From the NCBI GenBank assembly GCA_003220195.1, contig QHRT01000172.1:1-7578 (forward strand): a stretch of 7,578 bases of DNA. The letters are read 5' to 3'. The number at the start of each line of letters is the position of its first letter. Position 1 is the first letter of the stretch. Of this stretch, positions 1 through 6,867 are shown in pieces. The position numbers and the translations under genes were made by a program. Below the pieces are notes generated by a model. It ran no database searches and was not told the DNA's origin. It saw only the letters and a list, made by a program, of their open reading frames with translations. Source of the DNA: Candidatus Rokuibacteriota bacterium. GTDB lineage: Bacteria > Methylomirabilota > Methylomirabilia > Rokubacteriales > CSP1-6.

Positions 1-1743
1 GTGCAGGATGTGCTGCCACCAGTGCCGCGGGAGGAACTCGGGGACCACGATCGTCACCATCATGTCGTCGCCGCGCGACTGGATCTGATCCAGGTAGTCG
101 ATCAGCGGGCGCAGCAGCGATCGATAGGGTGAGGTGAGCACGACGAGCGGCACGCCGAGCCCCCACTTGCCCCATCGTTCCTCCACGCGCGCCGTGCGCG
201 CGGGGTCGGTCTCGACGAACACGCCACGCACCGCGACGTCGGGTCCGCCGAGCGAGCGCGCGTACTGGACCGCCCGCACGACGCCGCGGTGGACGTCGCC
301 GATCAGCACGAGCACGGTGTGGCGGAAGGGCGGCGGCGGTTCGAAGCCCTCCAGCGAGAGCTCGGCGGCGACCTCCTCGTAGTGCCGGTGCATCACCATG
401 AAGATGAGCACCAGCAGCGGGATGACGACGATCACGATCCACGCGCCCTCGAGGAATTTCGTGCCCGCGAGCGTCAGCATCACGATGCCGGTCGCTACCG
501 CGCCGATGCCGTTGATCCACACCCGCCACTGCCAGCCCTTCTCCCGCAGCCGCAGCCACCGCCGGACCATCCCGCTCTGCGAGAGCGTGAACGAGATGAA
601 GACGCCGATCGCGTAGAGCGGCAAGAGCGCGTGCGTGTCGCCGCGGAAGCCAACGACCAGCACGATCGCGAACCCGCTCAGGATCAGGATGCCGTTCGAG
701 AACACGAGACGATCGCCCTGGTTCGCGAACTGCCGCGGCACGTAGCGGTCGCGGGCGAGAATCGACGAGAGCCGCGGAAAGTCGGCGAACGACGTGTTGG
801 CGGCGAGCACCAGGATGAGCAGGGTGGCGATCTGCACCGTGTAGTAGAAGGGGCTGTCGCCGAACACGCGCCGGGCGATCTTCGACACCACGGTTTCGTC
901 GGGACCGGGGACGACGCCGAAATCGAACGCGAGATACGTGATGCCGAGGAACATCACGACCGAGATCGCGCCGAGCCACGTCAGCACGGTGGCGGCGTTC
1001 TTTCCCTCCGGCGGCTTCAGCACGGGAACGCCGTCGGAGACCGCCTCCACCCCGGTCAGCGCCGTGCAGCCCGCGGCGTACGCGCGCAGGAACAGAAAGA
1101 GTCCGACGCCTTCCAGCCCGGGCCGGTGGGCCTCGTAGGGCTGCGCGGGCAGCCTGCCGAACACCGCGGAGATGACCCCCCAGCCGACCATGCCGAGGAT
1201 GCTCGCGACGAAGAAGTAGGTCGGGACTGCGAAGATCCGGCCGGACTCGCGAACGCCGCGCAGATTGGCGAGCGCGATGGCCACGATGGCGGCCACGCAC
1301 AAGAGCACGCTGTACGGACGGAGCGCCGGCACGGCCGAGGTGAGCGCGGCGATGCCGGCCGCGGTGGAGACCGATACCGTCAAGACGTAGTCGGTGAGGA
1401 GCGCGGCGGCGGCGGCCAGCGCCGGAATGACGCCGAGGTTGTCCTTGGAGACCAGGTACGCGCCTCCACCCTGCTGGTACGTCTGCACGGTCTGCCGGTA
1501 CGAGGTCACGACGATCACCAGCAAGACCGAGATGCCGACCGCGATCGGCAGCGAGTAGCTCAGCGCCATGTGGCCGGCCAGGATCAGGACGAGCAGGATT
1601 TCCTCGGTCGCGTACGCCACCGACGAGAGCGGGTCGGACGCGAACACCGCGAGCGCGACGGCCTTGCCGAGGCGCTCGTGGCGCGCCTGGGCCAGCGGCA
1701 TCGGCGCTCCGACGAGAAACCGCTTGAGGAGCACGAGTTGCAT
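1..1743 (-). CDS. kimA: KimA/YdaO-like APC-superfamily potassium importer (3' end cut by window edge)
   Basis: This gene likely encodes an inner-membrane proton-coupled K+ importer. It starts at an ATG (1743-1741) with an in-frame TAG just upstream, and gives 581 residues before the left edge. B. subtilis KimA has about 607, so only some 25-30 are missing. The N-terminus (KRFLVGAP), ASDPLSSVAYATEEIL, QQGGGAYLVSK, LTDYVLTVSVS, CTALTGVEA, VLAANTSFADFP and LYAIGVFISFTLSQ track KimA segment by segment. From memory of the KimA structure, the ion and proton site residues D36, Y43, D117, Y118, T121, S125, T230 and E233 correspond here to D37, Y44, D118, Y119, T122, S126, T230 and E233. About 12 membrane helices fill residues 25-450. 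From about 455 a cytosolic USP-like domain follows, ending in the conserved HWWQHILH. It lies 83 bp after mgtE on the same strand and is probably co-transcribed. The ribosome site is weak. The KimA call is firm; the substrate (K+) is inferred from the family. Confidence 0.88.
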   Translation of the reverse strand, partial: MQLVLLKRFLVGAPMPLAQARHERLGKAVALAVFASDPLSSVAYATEEILLVLILAGHMALSYSLPIAVGISVLLVIVVTSYRQTVQTYQQGGGAYLVSKDNLGVIPALAAAAALLTDYVLTVSVSTAAGIAALTSAVPALRPYSVLLCVAAIVAIALANLRGVRESGRIFAVPTYFFVASILGMVGWGVISAVFGRLPAQPYEAHRPGLEGVGLFLFLRAYAAGCTALTGVEAVSDGVPVLKPPEGKNAATVLTWLGAISVVMFLGITYLAFDFGVVPGPDETVVSKIARRVFGDSPFYYTVQIATLLILVLAANTSFADFPRLSSILARDRYVPRQFANQGDRLVFSNGILILSGFAIVLVVGFRGDTHALLPLYAIGVFISFTLSQSGMVRRWLRLREKGWQWRVWINGIGAVATGIVMLTLAGTKFLEGAWIVIVVIPLLVLIFMVMHRHYEEVAAELSLEGFEPPPPFRHTVLVLIGDVHRGVVRAVQYARSLGGPDVAVRGVFVETDPARTARVEERWGKWGLGVPLVVLTSPYRSLLRPLIDYLDQIQSRGDDMMVTIVVPEFLPRHWWQHILH

Positions 1744-1787
1744 ACCCGAGAGACTCTATCTGATTTTCGCCGAACCCCTACGTTTCA

Positions 1788-1811
1788 CGCCGGCCTGGGA
1801 AGAAGCCGGCG
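1788..1811 (-). repeat. Inverted repeat (hairpin) between mgtE and kimA
   Basis: A perfect 7-bp inverted repeat, CGCCGGC (1788-1794) and GCCGGCG (1805-1811), encloses a 10-nt loop and lies 15 bp beyond the mgtE stop codon. Read leftward, it would form a GC-rich RNA hairpin in the mgtE-kimA spacer. No run of U follows, so it is not a canonical intrinsic terminator. It could reduce readthrough, stabilise the mgtE message, or be chance in a GC-rich sequence. Confidence 0.4.
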
Positions 1812-1826
1812 AGGGTGGGTCGGAAG

Positions 1827-3170
1827 CTACGTGAGCCAGTGCAGCAGCGCGGTCGCCAGCGACAGGAAGATCGTCACGCCGAGGACGTCCTGGAACGCCG
1901 TCTCGAAGGGCCCCGCGGTGAGCGCGGGGTCGAAGCCGAGTCTTTTGGAGAGCATCGGGATCGTCGTGCCGGCCGCGCCGGAGAGATTCACGGACACGAA
2001 CATCGAGACCGCGACGACCAGCCCGAACGCCGGCGAGTGCCACAGGATCCCGATGAGGCCGACGGTGAGACCGCACACGCTGCCGAGAATGCTCGACGTC
2101 TGGATCTGACGACGCAGCGGCTCCCACCAGCGCGAGAGCTGCACCTGCCCGGTCGCGAGGCCGCGCACGACCATCGTCACCGACTGGAGCCCGGTGTTGC
2201 CGGAGATCGCCTGGATCACCGGCATGAACGACGCGAGCAGGATCACCTTGCTGAGCGTCTGGTCGAAGAGGTGAATCACGACACCGGCGCACAGCTCGAT
2301 CAGGAGCGTCGCCAGCACCCACGGCAGGCGCATCAGCGCGATCTGGCGCGGGGAGCGCCGCTCGAGCTCGGCGGCGTCCGAGCCCGCCATCCGGAAGATG
2401 TCTTCGGACGCCTCTTCGCCGACGATGTCGATGACGTCGTCGACCGTGATCGTCCCGACGAGACGGTGGCGCTGGTCCACGACCGGCACCGCCACCAGGT
2501 CGTACTTCGCCACGATCCGCGCCACGTCTTCCTGGTCCATCTCCGGCGTCACACTGACCACGTTCTCCTCGCGCACCGCGAAGATCGGCGTGTCCGGGTT
2601 GGCAATCAGGAGTCTCCGGAGCGGTACCACGCCGACCAGGTGCCGGTGGTCGTCGATGACGTACACCTCGAACGCGCGTTCGTCCGACACCGACTTGCGG
2701 ACGTGCTCGATCGCTTGCTCGATCGTCGCGCGCTCGTTCACCGCCACGAACTCGGGCGACATGAGTCGTCCGGCGGACTGCTCCGGGTACTCGAGAATTT
2801 CCTGGACGTCCTCGGACTTCTCCTCCTCCATCAGGTCGAGGATCTTTTCCGCCTGCTCGCTCGGCAGCTCCTCGACGACGTCGGCGGCGTGCTCCGGCGG
2901 CATCTCGTCGAGGATGCGGGACACCTCGACCTCGTCGAGCGCGCGGACCAGCTCGAGCAGCGCGTGGTCGTCGAGCTGGGGGAGAACGGCGGCGGCGCGC
3001 TCGGGGGACAGCGTGCGGAAGATCTTCACCTGATCGCCGAGCGCGAGCTGACGGAGGACCGCCGCGACGTCAGCCGGGTGCGCTTCCTCGAGCAATTCCT
3101 CGTCGCGAGGGTCGGTGGCGCCCTCCACGAGGTTCCTGGTGGCTTCGAGCAAGCGATCGGAGTCGTTCAT
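1827..3170 (-). CDS. mgtE: MgtE-type magnesium channel/transporter
   Basis: This gene encodes a Mg2+-gated Mg2+ channel of the inner membrane, 447 residues long, close to the roughly 450 of Thermus thermophilus MgtE. The order is classical. A helical MgtE_N domain (about 25-130, with HPADVA at 31-36) comes first. A CBS pair follows (about 137-258, starting at MSPEFVAVNE, with the second at VVSVTPEMDQEDVARI). Then comes a pore domain of five helices (about 270-447). Pore hallmarks are SGNTGLQSVTMVVRGLA after helix 2, the AGTTIPMLSKRLGFDPALTAGPFETAF segment, and D428, which matches the pore aspartate (D432 in T. thermophilus). In this family Mg2+ bound between the N and CBS domains closes the channel. 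The ATG at 3170 is preferred because AGGG sits 6 nt upstream. An in-frame ATG at 3188 (adding MPPGCP) has GGGAAG 8 nt upstream and cannot be excluded. The stop is TAG at 1829-1827. It is the first gene of the leftward pair with kimA. Confidence 0.93.
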   Translation of the reverse strand: MNDSDRLLEATRNLVEGATDPRDEELLEEAHPADVAAVLRQLALGDQVKIFRTLSPERAAAVLPQLDDHALLELVRALDEVEVSRILDEMPPEHAADVVEELPSEQAEKILDLMEEEKSEDVQEILEYPEQSAGRLMSPEFVAVNERATIEQAIEHVRKSVSDERAFEVYVIDDHRHLVGVVPLRRLLIANPDTPIFAVREENVVSVTPEMDQEDVARIVAKYDLVAVPVVDQRHRLVGTITVDDVIDIVGEEASEDIFRMAGSDAAELERRSPRQIALMRLPWVLATLLIELCAGVVIHLFDQTLSKVILLASFMPVIQAISGNTGLQSVTMVVRGLATGQVQLSRWWEPLRRQIQTSSILGSVCGLTVGLIGILWHSPAFGLVVAVSMFVSVNLSGAAGTTIPMLSKRLGFDPALTAGPFETAFQDVLGVTIFLSLATALLHWLT

Positions 3171-3179
3171 GGGGCACCC

Positions 3180-3300
3180 TGGGGGCATCGTACCGACTTC
3201 CCGCGCCGGGCACTAGCACCGAGGTCCGGGTGTTGGCCGACTGCGATGTTAGAGGCGGGCGTCGGGTTTTCCCGGCGACCGCCGAACGTTGGGGGCATCG
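3180..3300. repeat. 11-bp direct repeat TGGGGGCATCG, two copies 110 bp apart
   Basis: TGGGGGCATCG occurs at 3180-3190 and again at 3290-3300, once near the mgtE start and once at the left edge of the 10-bp inverted repeat. The copies are exact and the flanks differ. They could be binding sites for one regulator at the two ends of the divergent region, or a chance match favoured by G-runs. Confidence 0.35.
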
Positions 3301-3323
3301 GGGGCCATTTCGAGGCCCCCGAT
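3297..3323. repeat. Perfect 10-bp inverted repeat in the divergent region
   Basis: ATCGGGGGCC (3297-3306) and its exact reverse complement GGCCCCCGAT (3314-3323) flank the 7-nt loop ATTTCGA. It lies just upstream of the possible rightward -35 sequence, and 62 bp before the preferred kinase start. It is not followed by a T-run on either strand, so a terminator is unlikely. An operator, or an RNA hairpin if transcription starts further upstream, is more plausible. Confidence 0.55.
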
Positions 3324-3384
3324 CAGGTTGTGGTGGGGGCGGCCCGGGATGATACTGAACCCGCTGCCCCCGCGAGCTCCTGGA

Positions 3385-6300
3385 ATGGCCGAGGACGCCC
3401 GGATCCGACCCGAGACCGTGCCTGCCGCGTTCGACGCGGCGCCGCCGGGCTCCGCGCCGACCGTCGACGACGAGCGCGCGCGCCGCGCCCTCTTCCTGGC
3501 CGAGGCGAGCCGCGTGCTCGCGTCGTCCCTCGACTCCGAGGCGACCCTCGTCTCGCTCGCGCGCCTGTCCGTACCCGCGATCGCCGACTGGTGCGCCGTC
3601 GACGTGCTCGCGGACGATGGCACGATCCGTCCGCTCGCCGTGGCGCATGCCGACCCCGACACCGAGCGCATCGGCCGCGAGCTGCTGGCGCGCTATCCGC
3701 CGAACCCGGACGCACGCTCCGGTGTGCCGCGCGTGCTTCGGACGGGCGAGCCGGAGCTCCGCGAGCAGATCCCCGACATGATCCTGGACCGCGTGGTGAG
3801 GCGCGCCGAAGATCGCGCGGTGGTCCGCACGCTGGGCTTGCGCTCGATCATGATCGTGCCGATGCGCGCGCGCGGCCGCGTGCTCGGCGCGATCTCGTGG
3901 CTCACGGCCGAATCCGGCCGTCGCTACGGGGTGGAGGATCTCGCGTTCGTCGAGGACCTCGCGTACCGCGCCGCGCTCGCCGCCGACAACGCGCGTCTGT
4001 ATGGTGAAGCGGAAGGTCGGCGCCGTACGGCGGAGGAGCTCGCGCGGGTCGCGCGGAGCCTCACCGAAAGCCTGGACCTCGAAGGCGTGGGCGATCGCAT
4101 CGTCGAGAGCGTGCTGCCCATCTTCGGCGCGCAGTCCGCCGTGCTGCGGCTCCGCGAGCCGGACGGATCGCTGCGGCGGCTGGCGCTCGCGGGCACCTGG
4201 GCCGAGGATCTGGAGTCGAGTGCCGTCATTCCGTCCGGCGCGTCCGTCGTCGGACGCGCGGCGGCCGACGGCACGCCGGCCTGGTCGAGCGACCTCATGC
4301 GCGATCCGAACATCGTGCTCACCGACGAGCTCCGCCACGCCGTGGGGCAGGCCGGCGCGCGCGCCGCGCTCGCCGTGCCGATCCGGTTGCGCGGCGAGAT
4401 CCTCGGCGCGCTGTCGATCGCGTACGACGTCGTGCGCGGCTTCAGCGCGGGCGATGTCAGCGTGCTCCAGGCCTTCGCCGACCAGGCCGCCGTCGCGATC
4501 CGGAACGTGCAGCTCTTCGCCGCGGCCCGGAGCGCCGGCGCCGAGGCGCAAGAGGCGGAGCGGCGCGCGAAGTTTCTCGCCGAAGCGAGCCGCGTCCTGG
4601 CCGCCTCGCTCGACATGGAGGAGACGCTCCGTCGGCTCGCGCACCTGGGCGTGCCGGCGCTGGCCGACTGGTGCGCCATCCACGTCGTCGAGCCCGACGG
4701 CCGGCTCCGTCGGCTCCACACCGCCTATGCGGATCCGCAGAACGCGCAGCTCGCCGAGCAGTTCCAGCGGCTGTACGGCTTGATGGATGCGGACGATGCC
4801 GAGACGCGCATGGCGCGCGTCATGCGCGAGGGCCAGGCCGAGCTCGTGCCAGAGATCAGCGACGAGTGGCTCGCGTCCACGGTGCCTGATGCCGAGCGGG
4901 CCCGGCTCGCGCGCGAGCTCGGCGCGCGGTCGCTCATGATGGTGCCGCTCGTCGCGCGCGGGCGCACGCTCGGCGTGCTCACGTTCGTCTCGACCCAGGA
5001 CGACCGGCGATACGGTCCCGTCGATCTCACGCTGGCGTGGGATCTCGGCAGTCGCGCCGCGCTCGCGGTCGCCAACGCCCGGCTCTTCCGTCAGAGCGAG
5101 GCGCGCCGCAAGGCGGCGGAGGCCCTGGCGGCCGTCGGCCGCGCGCTCAACGAAACACTCGAGCCCAACTCCGTGGCCCAGCGCATCGTCGAGAGCGTGC
5201 GCGCGCTGCTCGGCGTGCAGTCCGCGGTCGTGTACCGGCTCGCGGATTCCGGAGAGACGGTCGCGCTGGCCGTCGCGGGGGATGCCGGGCCGGCGTTTCG
5301 CGGCCGGTTCAGCCTGCCGGCTGGAATCGGCACCGTGGGGCCCGCGATTCGCGAGCGCCGGCCGATCGTGACGCCGAATCTCTTGACCGACGATCGCATC
5401 GTGCTCTCACCCGAGGTGCGCGCCAAGCTCGCGGACTCGCCTCACCGCGCCGTACTTGCCGTCCCTCTCCTGGTGAAGGGCCACGTGATCGGCGCGCTCA
5501 TGGCGGGCGACCGGCTGGGGCGTGTCTACGACGACGACGACGTCCAGCTCGCCGAGGCGTTCGCGGACCAGGCGGCGGTCGCGTTGGAGAACGCGCAGCT
5601 CTACCTCACAGCGCAGGAGGCGAATCACGCGAAGGACGAGTTCCTCGCCACGATGTCGCACGAGCTCCGCACGCCGCTCCAGGCGATCCTCGGCTGGCTC
5701 ATGATGCTGCGGAGCGGCCGGCTCGATGCGGCGACCGCCGCGCAGGCGCTCGAGACGATCGAGCGGAACGCCCGCGCGCAGGCGCGGCTCGTCGACGATC
5801 TCCTCGACGTGTCGCGCATCGTCGCGGGGAAGATGCAGCTCGACGTCCGCGCGGTCGACCTGGCGCGCGTGATTGATGCCGCGCTCGAGGCGGTGCGGCC
5901 CGCGGCGGACGCGAAGGGCATCCGGCTCGACATCGGGCTCGAGCCCGGGACCGGGCCCGTCTGGGGTGATCCGTCCAGGCTCCAGCAGGTCGTGTGGAAC
6001 CTGCTCTCGAACGCCGTGAAGTTCACGCCGCGCGGCGGCCGGGTCGAGGTGCGGCTCGTCGGCAGCGATGCCGGCGCGACGATCATCGTCCGCGACACCG
6101 GCCGGGGCATCCGACCGGACCTGATCGCGCACCTGTTCGAACCGTTCTGGCAGGGCGAAGCGAGCTCGACTCGACGCCACGGCGGCCTCGGGCTCGGCCT
6201 CGCCATCGCACGGCAGCTCGTTGAAATCCAGGGTGGCACCATCGAAGCGGCGAGCGATGGCGAAGACAAGGGCGCCACGTTCACGGTGGGGCTGCCCGTG

Positions 6301-6795
6301 ATGGACGTGCTGCCGGGTGCGGTGGCGCGCGTGCCCGCCCGCGCGACGGAGCGCCGCGACGCGATGTCGCACGGGCTGCCATCCCTGGCCGGCGTTCGGG
6401 TGCTGGTGGTGGAGGACGACGAGGATTCGCGCGACGTCCTGGTCGCCGCGCTCGATCTGAGCGGCGCCGACGCGATCGGGGTGGCGTCCGCCGAGGCGGC
6501 GCTCGCGGCGCTGGACGGGACGCCGGCCGACGTGCTCGTCGCCGACATCGCGATGCCGGGCACCGACGGCTACGAGCTCATCCGTCGAGTGCGCGCGCTC
6601 GGCGATCGGCGCGCGAGGACACCGTCGATCGCGGTGACCGCCTACGCGCGGCGCGACGACCGAGAGCGCGCCTTCGAGGCGGGCTTCGACGCGTATGTCG
6701 CGAAGCCGATCTCGCCGGCGGACGTGTGCGCGCTGGTCCTCAAGCTGGCGGCCGACCGGACTGATCAGATCAATGAGCCCCCCTTGCGTTCTTGA
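3385..6795 (+). CDS. Soluble hybrid sensor histidine kinase with four GAF domains (GAFx4-HisKA-HATPase-REC)
   Basis: This is a cytosolic two-component hybrid kinase of 1136 residues with no signal peptide or membrane helix. GAF domains lie at about 45-205, 218-378, 405-567 and 580-740. HisKA (about 750-824) carries FLATMSHELRTPLQ, with phospho-acceptor H759. The ATPase domain has the N-box NLLSNAVKFTP (from N872), G1 box DTGRGI (D904) and G2 box GGLGLGLAI (933-941). The C-terminal receiver (about 1005-1120) has acidic D1011/D1012, phospho-acceptor D1054 (ADIAMPGTDG), T1085 and K1107. All the catalytic residues of an active kinase and receiver are therefore present. Residues 33-392 and 393-752 are a tandem duplication of a GAF-GAF module. 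No HPt or DNA-binding domain is attached, so the partner is encoded elsewhere. The GAF ligand is unknown; neither GAF1 nor GAF3 has a bilin-type cysteine in the usual place. Starts at ATG 3349 (G-rich stretch upstream) or TTG 3289 are possible. ATG 3385 is favoured because the preceding residues look non-conserved. Confidence 0.92.
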   Translation: MAEDARIRPETVPAAFDAAPPGSAPTVDDERARRALFLAEASRVLASSLDSEATLVSLARLSVPAIADWCAVDVLADDGTIRPLAVAHADPDTERIGRELLARYPPNPDARSGVPRVLRTGEPELREQIPDMILDRVVRRAEDRAVVRTLGLRSIMIVPMRARGRVLGAISWLTAESGRRYGVEDLAFVEDLAYRAALAADNARLYGEAEGRRRTAEELARVARSLTESLDLEGVGDRIVESVLPIFGAQSAVLRLREPDGSLRRLALAGTWAEDLESSAVIPSGASVVGRAAADGTPAWSSDLMRDPNIVLTDELRHAVGQAGARAALAVPIRLRGEILGALSIAYDVVRGFSAGDVSVLQAFADQAAVAIRNVQLFAAARSAGAEAQEAERRAKFLAEASRVLAASLDMEETLRRLAHLGVPALADWCAIHVVEPDGRLRRLHTAYADPQNAQLAEQFQRLYGLMDADDAETRMARVMREGQAELVPEISDEWLASTVPDAERARLARELGARSLMMVPLVARGRTLGVLTFVSTQDDRRYGPVDLTLAWDLGSRAALAVANARLFRQSEARRKAAEALAAVGRALNETLEPNSVAQRIVESVRALLGVQSAVVYRLADSGETVALAVAGDAGPAFRGRFSLPAGIGTVGPAIRERRPIVTPNLLTDDRIVLSPEVRAKLADSPHRAVLAVPLLVKGHVIGALMAGDRLGRVYDDDDVQLAEAFADQAAVALENAQLYLTAQEANHAKDEFLATMSHELRTPLQAILGWLMMLRSGRLDAATAAQALETIERNARAQARLVDDLLDVSRIVAGKMQLDVRAVDLARVIDAALEAVRPAADAKGIRLDIGLEPGTGPVWGDPSRLQQVVWNLLSNAVKFTPRGGRVEVRLVGSDAGATIIVRDTGRGIRPDLIAHLFEPFWQGEASSTRRHGGLGLGLAIARQLVEIQGGTIEAASDGEDKGATFTVGLPVMDVLPGAVARVPARATERRDAMSHGLPSLAGVRVLVVEDDEDSRDVLVAALDLSGADAIGVASAEAALAALDGTPADVLVADIAMPGTDGYELIRRVRALGDRRARTPSIAVTAYARRDDRERAFEAGFDAYVAKPISPADVCALVLKLAADRTDQINEPPLRS
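3481..5640 (+). repeat. Intragenic tandem duplication of a GAF-GAF module (two copies of about 1080 bp)
   Basis: The copies start at 3481 and 4561, exactly 1080 bp or 360 codons apart. FLAEASRVLASSLD in copy 1 pairs with FLAEASRVLAASLD in copy 2. ADWCAVDVLADDG pairs with ADWCAIHVVEPDG, LGLRSIMIVPM with LGARSLMMVPL, RIVESVLPIFGAQSAV with RIVESVRALLGVQSAV, and AFADQAAVAIRNVQLF with AFADQAAVALENAQLY. The second halves stay aligned at an offset of about 1086 bp, so there is little net insertion or deletion. Divergence at most non-motif positions points to an old duplication. Confidence 0.8.
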
Positions 6796-6821
6796 CACTC
6801 TGCGCCGTTGAGTCCTATAAA
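6792..6821 (+). promoter_or_regulatory. Near-consensus sigma70-type promoter for the solute-binding protein gene
   Basis: A perfect -35 box TTGACA (6792-6797) is followed after 18 bp by TATAAA (6816-6821), one base from the TATAAT consensus. The predicted start of transcription is near 6828, leaving a leader of about 40 nt. The -35 box overlaps the kinase stop codon TGA (6793-6795). This gives the downstream gene its own promoter even without a terminator after the kinase. The AT-rich -10 box stands out in this GC-rich window. Confidence 0.75.
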
Positions 6822-6829
6822 GGCTGCCA

Positions 6830-6841
6830 CTTGCCCGCAAG
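6830..6841. promoter_or_regulatory. Operator-like palindrome CTTGCCCGCAAG
   Basis: CTTGC (6830-6834) and GCAAG (6837-6841) are exact reverse complements around a CC centre. The site falls immediately downstream of the predicted transcription start of the solute-binding protein gene, where a bound repressor would block initiation. It is short, so chance is a real alternative. Confidence 0.25.
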
Positions 6842-6855
6842 CGGACCAGAAGGTC

Positions 6856-6862
6856 AGGAGGG
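6856..6862 (+). promoter_or_regulatory. Strong Shine-Dalgarno site for the solute-binding protein gene
   Basis: AGGAGGG lies 5 nt before the ATG at 6868 (6 nt from the AGGAGG core). It fixes the start codon and, with the strong promoter, suggests a highly produced protein. It is by far the best ribosome site in the window. Confidence 0.8.
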
Positions 6863-6867
6863 GTTCC

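Larger units (their letters stand above)
3171..3384. promoter_or_regulatory. Divergent intergenic region between mgtE and the hybrid kinase
   Basis: This spacer must hold the promoters for leftward mgtE-kimA and for the rightward kinase. Leftward, TAACAT (plus-strand ATGTTA at 3246-3251) matches 4 of 6 bases of a -10 box, but I see no good -35 partner. Rightward, GATACT (3351-3356) matches 4 of 6, with TTGTGG (3328-3333) 17 bp upstream. If used, it would start transcription near 3363, some 22 nt before the ATG at 3385. Both promoter guesses are weak. The region also holds a second hairpin, CGTCGGG-TTTT-CCCGGCG (3260-3277, one G-U pair), a perfect 10-bp inverted repeat and an 11-bp direct repeat, which are listed separately. 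No M-box or ydaO-type riboswitch is recognisable. Confidence 0.45.

Noticed and set aside
1744..1826. c-di-AMP (ydaO) riboswitch ahead of kimA, as in B. subtilis
   Set aside because: The spacer is only 83 bp and lacks the long multi-helix fold and conserved blocks of that riboswitch.
289..2109. Long rightward open frame (about 606 residues) opposite kimA and the mgtE end
   Set aside because: It is antisense to two well-matched transporter genes. Its translation is rich in R, H, D and E with no recognisable domain, as expected from the shadow frame of a GC-rich gene.
1815..4007. Rightward open frame (about 730 residues) spanning mgtE, the intergenic gap and the start of the kinase
   Set aside because: It crosses a divergent promoter region and two real genes, and its composition is that of a shadow frame. 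The apparent continuity only reflects the rarity of stop codons at high GC.
3070..4719. Leftward open frame (about 549 residues) opposite the kinase
   Set aside because: It is antisense to GAF domains. The repeated segments in its translation merely mirror the GAF duplication on the other strand.
3385..5640. Phytochrome-like or cyanobacteriochrome photoreceptor from the GAF array
   Set aside because: The only clear GAF cysteines are in the ADWCA motifs early in GAF1 and GAF3, not at the bilin-binding position in the second half of the domain.
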